From Candidatus Helarchaeota archaeon (lineage in GTDB: Archaea > Asgardarchaeota > Lokiarchaeia > Helarchaeales > JABXJV01), in contig JABXJV010000016.1 of the NCBI GenBank assembly GCA_013375355.1, positions 1 to 18,031 of the forward strand: a stretch of 18,031 nucleotides of DNA. Direction: 5' to 3'. Shown piece after piece: positions 1 to 6,900 of this stretch. The translations under genes were made by a program, and so were the position numbers. Under the pieces are notes generated by a model that was not told the DNA's origin, made no database searches, and worked only from the letters and a program-made list of their open reading frames with translations. The stretch's first letter is position 1. The number at the start of each line of letters is the position of its first letter.

Positions 1-1
1 C

Positions 2-238
2 CCTGTAGCTCAAACTCAAGAAGCGGTTGTAGCAACTAAAAAACCTACCGGTCCACCTCCTAAACCAAAATCAGAATTGGCCAAACGACTTGAAAAATTA
101 GATAAAATACCAATTAGCATTTTAGCTGAAAAATTAGGATTGAGTAATATCAAAGTTGAAGGAATTTTAATTAAATTGATTGATAATGGAGAATTAGATG
201 GCACAATTAAAAAGGGAATTTTCTATCGTAAGAAATAA
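2..238 (+). CDS. C-terminal end of a winged-helix (PCI/DDRGK-like) protein, 5' end outside window
   Basis: The reading frame is open from the left edge and stops at TAA 236-238, giving the last 78 residues of a protein whose start is not visible. A Gln/Ala/Val segment and a Pro/Lys-rich linker (TGPPPKPK) lead into a compact domain. This has a helix, then a helix-turn-helix (IPISILAEKLGLS followed by VEGILIKLIDNGEL), and a final beta-wing (DGTIKKGIFYRKK). That layout is a winged helix of the PCI type. The wing, with Gly-x-Ile, a basic turn and Phe-Tyr, resembles the end of the eukaryotic DDRGK1/UFBP1 domain and of PCI subunits, but 55 residues cannot separate these families. The linker suggests the winged helix is a tail module on a larger protein. 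The gene converges with the next one, with 22 bp between the two stops. I am sure it is coding, fairly sure of the winged helix, and unsure of the family. Confidence 0.65.
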   Translation, partial: PVAQTQEAVVATKKPTGPPPKPKSELAKRLEKLDKIPISILAEKLGLSNIKVEGILIKLIDNGELDGTIKKGIFYRKK

Positions 239-260
239 TAAAGAATTTTGTCTTATCTAT

Positions 261-977
261 TTATAACTTTTCAATGGTGAAAGCCTGTTTTATTATATCA
301 TACTCAGCTTTAAATTTATGATTTCTACATTCGATTTCTAAAAAAAGTATATTTTTTTTAAGATTCATAAAATCTAGTAGATGCGATTTTTCACAATATG
401 GACATTTGATCTCATCCCTAAAAGTATAATGAATCCCTGGATCCCAAGGATCAATCAATTTTGTTCTCAATTTTAATTGAGCCATGCTATTTATTTTCCA
501 AAAATAAATAATTTGCTGGGGTCTAAGAGGTTTATAATTACATTTGAACGGTCTTGTTAAAATCATAGATTTAAACTTAGTTTCGAAATGGTGATCAGGC
601 ATAAAAATTGAAAAAATTAAAGTTTTTTTTGTTGGGAGAATCTTTTTTCCTCTATGATGCCCTTTATCATAAATCATATGGCTGACGTTTGAATTTTCAT
701 CTAAATATATGAAAAATGGATGATAATCATGTTTATGAGGTGGAAAATACTGCCATTGATAAAAAATTATGAATTGAATGCATTTTTTTCCATTTTTCTC
801 TAAAATCCTAAAGTATGCATATTCCTTTTTTTTTGAATTAGGATTGCCACAAGCCATTCTACGTAGAATTAATTTAAAATTAGGAAATAAGAGACCTTTT
901 GAAGTGATTTTACACAATTTATTAAGGTCATATCGAATTTTATAATTAAATTTAGTAACAATTTTGTTTAAATTCAT
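261..977 (-). CDS. uncharacterised protein with HxHDxH core motif and C-terminal Cys/His cluster
   Basis: This is a 238-residue protein with an ATG start, and I do not recognise a named family. The N-terminus (1-50) is basic. A beta-rich core follows, with an aromatic strand ending in YFPPHKHDYH (77-86), a hydrophobic strand, then SHMIYDKGHHRGK (99-111) and MPDHH (126-130). The spacing of the HKHD motif and the later GHH resembles the GHRHDWE core of NPP1/NLP-type necrosis-inducing proteins and of Vps62/DUF946-type proteins, where His and Asp residues bind a metal. This is a pattern match by eye, not a homology result. Near the end, CPYC (192-195) and CRNH (217-220) could form a zinc ribbon. 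There is no signal peptide or membrane helix, so it is probably cytosolic. It lies 75 bp downstream of the methionine aminopeptidase gene on the same strand and could be co-transcribed with it. The short gap holds no convincing promoter. Confidence 0.7.
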   Translation of the reverse strand: MNLNKIVTKFNYKIRYDLNKLCKITSKGLLFPNFKLILRRMACGNPNSKKKEYAYFRILEKNGKKCIQFIIFYQWQYFPPHKHDYHPFFIYLDENSNVSHMIYDKGHHRGKKILPTKKTLIFSIFMPDHHFETKFKSMILTRPFKCNYKPLRPQQIIYFWKINSMAQLKLRTKLIDPWDPGIHYTFRDEIKCPYCEKSHLLDFMNLKKNILFLEIECRNHKFKAEYDIIKQAFTIEKL

Positions 978-1052
978 AAACTAAGCTCTAATTTTATCTG
1001 GAAAATAGGGATCTAAAATTGTTTAGATATTATATCCAAGCCATATTTTAGG

Positions 1053-2012
1053 TTATGGAAATTTTCCATTTATAATTTCACAACCATCTGAAGTTACGAT
1101 AAAAGTGTATTCTCTTTGTGCAATATAACTCCCTTTTATATCAGCCAATGGTTTATATTCATGTAAAATTTTTGATCTGACAAGTTCACGTAGTCCTATC
1201 AAATATCCCATACCAACTTCTTTAGGTAACCAGCGTTTAGCAAAAGGAAGCGTTTTATATTTATCCCGAATGATGCGAATAATTTTTCTAGCAGGTTTTG
1301 ATCTGGGATAAATTCTGGTTGGTAGTAAATTATAGATATAACAATATGGAAGATCATGGACTCTACCAGAGCCCGTTGTTGCAAATGTTTCCATAGCATA
1401 AATTTCCCCTTCTTTAATTTCTTCCCCAGTAGGCAGAGATATTTCAGGAATGACCTTCTTTCCATGCAATTCCCATTGTTCAAGTAGATGCCCAGATAAA
1501 TCAATAACCGGACGAAAGCCATATTTCTTTATAGCTTGTTCTGCAAGCGCACCCAATTCATGAGTTTTTGCACCTGGTTTTACATTTTCAATAACTGCTC
1601 TTAATGCTTCTTCAGCAGCTTCGACTAATGAGTTGAGTTCTGGGTTAAAACATACTGTAAAAGCAAAATCTGAAATATATCCATCTTTATGGACTCCAAA
1701 ATCTACTTTAACAACATCATTTTCCTTTATTATTGTCTCATCATTAGGTGGAGAGGAATAATGCGCAGCAATAGAATTAATTGATACATTACAAGGAAAC
1801 CCAAAGTCTCCGCCCTTTTCTTTAATCATTTGTTCAATATTTTCGCAAATATCAATTACTTTAGCACCAACTTTAACTAATTTTTCTGCCTTTGGAAATA
1901 CATCTTGTGTTATTTTTCCAGCTTCTCGTGTTTTTTCTAATTTTTCAGCTTGGAGTTCTTCGGGTGTTTTTTCTCCTTCAGCCTCTTTAGTTGTTTTTTT
2001 CTCTTTTGACAC
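1053..2012 (-). CDS. map: methionine aminopeptidase, archaeal type 2
   Basis: This enzyme removes the initiator methionine from nascent proteins with a two-metal centre in a pita-bread fold. With the GTG start at 2012 the protein is 319 residues. All expected ligands are visible (numbered from that start): substrate His84 in AAHYSSPPND, Asp104 and Asp115 in VKVDFGVHKDGYISDF, His175 in LSGHLLEQWELHG, Glu208 in AMETF and Glu301 in AQREYTF. The insert before the last ligand (residues about 220-280) is the helical insertion that marks type 2 enzymes. The GTG is preferred because GAAGGT lies 6 bases upstream and the family N-terminal helix begins shortly after. Starting instead at TTG 2123 adds an Ile-rich segment that looks like translated promoter DNA. 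A charged Lys/Glu-rich stretch (1-30) precedes the catalytic domain. The usual EHT after the last ligand is EYT here. The symbol follows common archaeal usage. Confidence 0.93.
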   Translation of the reverse strand: MSKEKKTTKEAEGEKTPEELQAEKLEKTREAGKITQDVFPKAEKLVKVGAKVIDICENIEQMIKEKGGDFGFPCNVSINSIAAHYSSPPNDETIIKENDVVKVDFGVHKDGYISDFAFTVCFNPELNSLVEAAEEALRAVIENVKPGAKTHELGALAEQAIKKYGFRPVIDLSGHLLEQWELHGKKVIPEISLPTGEEIKEGEIYAMETFATTGSGRVHDLPYCYIYNLLPTRIYPRSKPARKIIRIIRDKYKTLPFAKRWLPKEVGMGYLIGLRELVRSKILHEYKPLADIKGSYIAQREYTFIVTSDGCEIINGKFP

Positions 2013-2125
2013 TTTATTACCTTCGAAATCAAATTTTATATTATAAGAACTTTCAAAGGAGTTTAAAAAATTGTGTATGAATAATGTAATAATTATTATA
2101 ATTGATTTTATTTTGTTGAGCAAAT
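2013..2125. promoter_or_regulatory. divergent promoter region between map and the radical SAM gene
   Basis: These 113 bp lie between two divergent starts and are almost entirely A+T. The palindromic TTTAAA at 2062-2067 could act as a TATA element in either direction. Leftward it would put a transcript start roughly 25 bases on, near 2037, leaving a leader that contains the GAAGGT (2019-2024) before the GTG at 2012. Rightward, either this box or the TTATAATT around 2095-2102 could serve the TTG start at 2126. The second box would leave almost no leader. The elements are read by eye in A+T-rich DNA, so the exact boxes are uncertain. That the region must hold both promoters is more secure. Confidence 0.4.
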
Positions 2126-3640
2126 TTGGACATTTTACTCATTCATCCTCCAACTGTTTTGGATGCCGAGCAATCCAAGAAATCCATAATGTCATCAATT
2201 ATGATTGGTTATGGAATGCTCTCCATAGGGGCTTTTTTGGAAAAACAAGGATATAAAGTTGAAATTTTCAATATTCCATATGCATACTCTTTGGGATTTA
2301 CAGAAGATAATATTTTTAATCTATTTAAAAGTTATAGCCCGAAATTAATAGGAATTGAGTTGAATTGGCTTCAGTTTAGCAAAGGAGCGATCGAATGTGC
2401 CAAAAAATTAAAAGAAATTTTTCCAAATACACCGATTGTTATGGGAGGAGTTAATGCCACTATTTTTGCAAGGGAAATTTTAGAGTATTATAATAAATTT
2501 ATTGATGCAATTTTTATTGGAGAATCTGAACTTACCTTTTTAGATTATATAAACAACATAGAGAATAATGGCGATTTAACCAAAATAAGAGGGATTTTAA
2601 GAAAAGATGAAAATAATAGAACTAGAGATCAAGGTCCTGCTAGAATTTTTAAAAATATTGATGAAATACCGCCCTATAAACTCAATATAGTAAAACCTCG
2701 ATTAATTCCACCATATGATATTGGAATGATTAATACATGTAGGGGACCTTGTATTCATAATTGTTTTTATTGTATTGGAAATAGGAATACTTATTCAACC
2801 TCTCTTAAATCAAGTCGAACAAATTTGGATATTCATTCACCGGAATGGATTGTATCTCAAATTCAGATACTACTTCGGGATGTTAAAAAGCTCTCAATAC
2901 AAGATTACATTTATTGTAAGCCTAAAAAAGTCTTACAAATTGCTAAAGCTATGCAGAAAGAGGGTTTAGATGATAAAATAGAGTATTTTAACTTTGCAGC
3001 CCTTCCTGGAAGTCTAAATAAGGAAATTCTAACAGCTCTCTCAAAAGCCGGAATTGATAATATAGATTTTGGTGTAGAAAGTGGTTCTCAAAACATTTTA
3101 AAAATCATAAAACGCCCTTATACAATTCCTAATGTAATTGACTCAATTAAGAGTTCTATAGAAAGCGGAATTTTACCAAAAACTTACTGGTTAGTAGGAC
3201 TGCCCTTTGAAACTGAGAGTGATATTGAAAAAACGAAAGAATTAATAATTAAAACTATTAAATTAGGAGCACTTCCAAAATGGGTAACTCCTCTTTGTCT
3301 ATTTCCAGGTTTAGAATTGTTTGAAAATGCGAAAAAATATGGTATAAAGTTAAGATTAAAAAAATTTCAAGATTTTTTTACATTTTCTACTACTCAAAGG
3401 AACATAGATTCTTGGTATCCTTCTGTGATAACACATGAAACTGAAAATTTCACAATAAATGATATATTAAAAAAATCTCTTGAATTAAAAAAATTCATAT
3501 CTACTAATAGTAACCTAATTTTAACTCATCAAATGAACAATCTTGAAAATTATTTTAAATTTCATCCAAAATTTGATGAAAACAAATTAATTCAAAGAAT
3601 AAAAATGGTTTTGAGTTTATTAAAATACACTTTTTTTTAA
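2126..3640 (+). CDS. B12-binding-domain radical SAM protein
   Basis: This 504-residue protein has two recognisable halves. Residues 1-140 form a Rossmann-like B12-binding-type domain, beginning with the typical MDILLIHPP and containing the GGVNATIF loop (107-114) and an IGESELTF strand (131-138) in the usual places. Residues about 195-420 are a radical SAM domain with the cluster motif CxxxCxxC at Cys209, Cys213 and Cys216, followed by GVESGSQ and a WLVGLPFETESD segment. Such proteins use a 4Fe-4S cluster and S-adenosylmethionine for radical chemistry, often methylation of unreactive carbons or ring formation. The substrate cannot be told from sequence. The cobalamin-ligand motif DxHxxG is not visible, as in many members of this superfamily, so B12 binding would be without a protein His ligand or absent. 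The start is TTG, chosen because it alone gives the full first beta strand. The ribosome-binding signal is weak. The gene appears monocistronic. Confidence 0.88.
   Translation: MDILLIHPPTVLDAEQSKKSIMSSIMIGYGMLSIGAFLEKQGYKVEIFNIPYAYSLGFTEDNIFNLFKSYSPKLIGIELNWLQFSKGAIECAKKLKEIFPNTPIVMGGVNATIFAREILEYYNKFIDAIFIGESELTFLDYINNIENNGDLTKIRGILRKDENNRTRDQGPARIFKNIDEIPPYKLNIVKPRLIPPYDIGMINTCRGPCIHNCFYCIGNRNTYSTSLKSSRTNLDIHSPEWIVSQIQILLRDVKKLSIQDYIYCKPKKVLQIAKAMQKEGLDDKIEYFNFAALPGSLNKEILTALSKAGIDNIDFGVESGSQNILKIIKRPYTIPNVIDSIKSSIESGILPKTYWLVGLPFETESDIEKTKELIIKTIKLGALPKWVTPLCLFPGLELFENAKKYGIKLRLKKFQDFFTFSTTQRNIDSWYPSVITHETENFTINDILKKSLELKKFISTNSNLILTHQMNNLENYFKFHPKFDENKLIQRIKMVLSLLKYTFF
3631..3638 (+). terminator. 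oligo-T end of the radical SAM gene
   Basis: Eight T's in a row overlap the last two Phe codons and the first base of the stop codon. Archaeal transcription commonly ends at such T-runs without a hairpin. The gene is followed by 333 bp of noncoding DNA. A weak inverted repeat (ATTGAA 3678-3683 and TTCAAT 3692-3697) lies just beyond but is no better than expected in A+T-rich DNA. Confidence 0.35.
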
Positions 3641-3973
3641 TTATTCTGAATAAAGTAATATAATATTAGAACTATTAATTGAAATTCTTTCTTCAATATT
3701 AAAAATTAAACATTTTTCGTTTTTATTTTCCACAGAATTAAGTAATTTCACTATATAGAAATAAATTCTAATTTATTGAAATAAAAATTCCATTCGTTAA
3801 AAATGTTCATATCAAAAATAAATAAATTTTGGAATAATTCTTCTTTTTACCTAATAAGTAAGAAATTTATGTATGGTATTTCATTATTATTATTCTAAGA
3901 TTTAATACTCTTTGATAATTTTACAAAATTAAAAATTTAAAAGTCAATTAGTTATGCGGGTAAGGAAAGTTTC
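3641..3973. other. A+T-rich intergenic region upstream of the six-gene cluster
   Basis: These 333 bp carry no ORF of usable length on either strand and no tRNA-like or other structured RNA that I can see. The composition is extremely A+T-rich. Small imperfect dyads occur, such as TAGAA 3756-3760 paired with TTCTA 3766-3770. They are short and could be chance. The right end contains the candidate promoter for the gene cluster. It is the longest noncoding stretch in the window, which would suit a regulatory region, but I cannot point to an operator. Confidence 0.6.
3931..3966 (+). promoter_or_regulatory. candidate promoter and ribosome-binding site for the six-gene cluster
   Basis: AAAAATTTAAAAG (3931-3943) resembles an archaeal purine-rich BRE followed by a TATA box. 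A transcript start about 25 bases downstream would fall near 3960, only about 10-15 bases ahead of the ATG at 3974. AAGGA at 3962-3966 lies 7 bases before the ATG and could be a Shine-Dalgarno sequence if the transcript begins a little upstream. This is read from sequence only. Confidence 0.35.
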
Positions 3974-6900
3974 ATGTCTACTCGTAATTCTCAAGATACA
4001 AGAAGAGAAACAGAAGATATGTCAGCTGAAAAATATGCCCGTAAACCAATAACCACTGCTGCGTTCGTTTTTATTATTTTATTTTCTGGAATTGTATTTA
4101 TATCGATTTTACCTTCATCAACATTCTCTGATCCAGGTTCTCTCACTAGTAATATACCTCTTGGAGATTTCCCCATAGGTGCATTTATACCACCATTAGA
4201 GGATCTGCTAGAACCAGATTTAGGTATAAGTCCAGATGATCTTCCTGATTGGTTAAAGGATATTTTAGAGGATTTAATTGATAATAATACAAATTTGCCT
4301 CCTATTATTCCTCCAAATATAACCATTCCTCAAGATCTCCCACCGATGGGTTATTTAGGAAATGGTCCTTTTGGAGCTAGTTATACGATATTAACAACCC
4401 CTAATTATACGCCCCGTTATTGGAGACTTTTTACCTATGATAATTATGACGGAACTTCCTGGAATCCCACTAATTATACTACAGAACCTTTTAATTATGG
4501 AAGTACCTTTACAGGAGCTGATATATATCAAGTCCAGATAAATTTCACTCTTAACAATAGAACGACACTTGGATTACCACTTCCTACTCTATGGAATTCC
4601 CCTGAAATACTAAATAATCCTCTATTCTTTGTGACTCCAAATCCAGATATCACTTATAATTTAATTAAAAATGAATATAATGATGTCTTTTTAAATATAA
4701 GCAATAATGCGACAAATCAAATTGATGTTATAGTACGATACAATGTTACCTATAATCCAAATGTTAATTTAACTTTCATTAAGCAAAATGTAAGACCCAA
4801 TCCTCCTTCTGAAGGACCATCACTTCTTGGAAGATATTTACAAACACCAAATTTACCTTCAATAAATCCGTACCTTCAAGATTTTCTATCAAAAATTAAT
4901 CCAATTTCAACAACAAATAATACCTATAATACGGCATTAGCTGCTTTAGAATATTTTAAAACTAGATTTTATTATAATCCCATGGCTACAGCTAATGCGG
5001 ATATTTATCAATTTCTAGCTAATGGATATGGGGATAGTAGAGATTTTGCGACAGCATTTACAATATTTTTAAGGCATCTAAATATATCCACGAGATATAT
5101 AATGGGTTCAATTGGCTATTTATCTATTCCTCCATATTGGCTTCCTTTAACAAACCAATATTATTGGACGGAAGTATGGATTCCTAATAACGTAGGTGGG
5201 GGGAATTGGGTTCAATTTGATCCAACCCAAGTTCCTTCTGTGATGTATATGTATAAAAATACATCATATGTTCCTTTAAAAACAAGAATAAATGATTCTA
5301 GAATGGAAACAGATCATTTTGATATAACTCTAAGTGCAAATGTTTCAGCTTCAAACCCCCAAAATAGAAATGTTGACAATTTTGAATTAACAGCTCAACT
5401 CTTAAAAAATTACATACCTGTTAACAGAACTATTCTTGAACCTATAATTAAAATAAATTTTAGTGATTGGACTAATAATTCTTACTTAGGAGAAAACCAA
5501 GTAAATATAAATAACCAATCAATAGTAATTACTAATTTTACAAATGATTCTGTTGTAGGACCTCATAAATTTAATGCATCTTGGTTGGCTGTAAGTAATT
5601 CAACATCCGCTATAGTGAGCTGTAATGGTACAACTGAAACATATATTAATAGTATAAATGGAATTCCTTCTTCAGTATATACAAATATAACAGTCATTAG
5701 AGGACTAAGTACGATGGTTAATATCGTTGGAAATCTTACAGATAGTTTAAATAGAAAGCCTGTTGCAGGGCAATTAGTTACAATTTATATTAAAGAATCA
5801 AATTTTTCAGTTGGTTTTGGTTATACTGATAATAATGGACAATTTCAAATAAATATTACGGTTCCAATAAATGTACCTTCCGGATTAAAGCATTTATATG
5901 CGAATTTTAGTGGAATTTTCATTGCTAATTATTCAGAACCCTATCCTGATATTTTTATTGGACCAATTACTGGTAGCGATTCTAATAGTAGTGCATATGA
6001 TATTATAATAATGGTAAACACGAGTTTGACAAAGAATTTTAATCCATCTGTAGTATATGTAGGAGAAAATTTTACAGTTTATGGAGTACTACGGTTTGAT
6101 AATTCAACTGGATTTCCGTCTCAAATTGTTAATGTTTATGAATATAATTCTTCAGGAGAATTTTTTGTAGGATCAAACACAACTATCGTAGGTGGTTTTT
6201 ATTCTGTAACTTTTTTCATTCCTCTCGATCATGAATCAGGAGTAAATGTAACTTTTAAAGTAAATACTTCTATAAATGATCCTTATGTATTAAATTCATC
6301 TGTAGCTCCTGATCCTCCAGTATATATCAAAGTTAATATAACAATATTTAACATAACGCCTCTAAATCCTGTTAGAGAGATAACAGATGTTTTCATCTCT
6401 GGAAGAGTAGTCCATAGCGATGGGCTATTTAATCTTTCAAACGAGCAAATTTCAATATTATTTAACAATTCCCCAATTAACGTTTTTACTGTAACAAATA
6501 ATACAGGGCATTTCAATACAACATTTAAAATCCCAGTTTCAATTCAAAATGGAACTTATATAGTTAATGCTACTACAACTAATGTTTCATATTTTGTTTC
6601 AAAGGATGATACAAACTGGAATAATATCAATGTACAGCCAATTTGGGTAAATATTTCAATTTCTAATGTTAATCCATTAATTGCAATCAAACAATTAACT
6701 GAAGTTTCTATTTCTGGGCGTGTGGTGCATAAGGATCAATTATTTAATATTTCAAATGAACAAATTTCAATATTTTTAAACAATAATTCCATCAATATTT
6801 TCACGACAACAAATAATACAGGACATTTTAATACTATTTTCAAGATACCTAGCGGGATTCTTCCTGGTAATTATATTATAAATGTTACCACCACAAATGT

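Noticed and set aside
2013..2123. N-terminal Ile-rich membrane segment of methionine aminopeptidase from a TTG start
   Set aside because: It overlaps the only space for two divergent promoters, lacks a ribosome-binding site, is unlike the family, and a GTG with GAAGGT at good spacing lies downstream.
3678..3697. Inverted repeat ATTGAA/TTCAAT as a terminator or operator
   Set aside because: A six-base A+T stem with an 8-base loop is expected by chance in this composition, and no T-run follows it.
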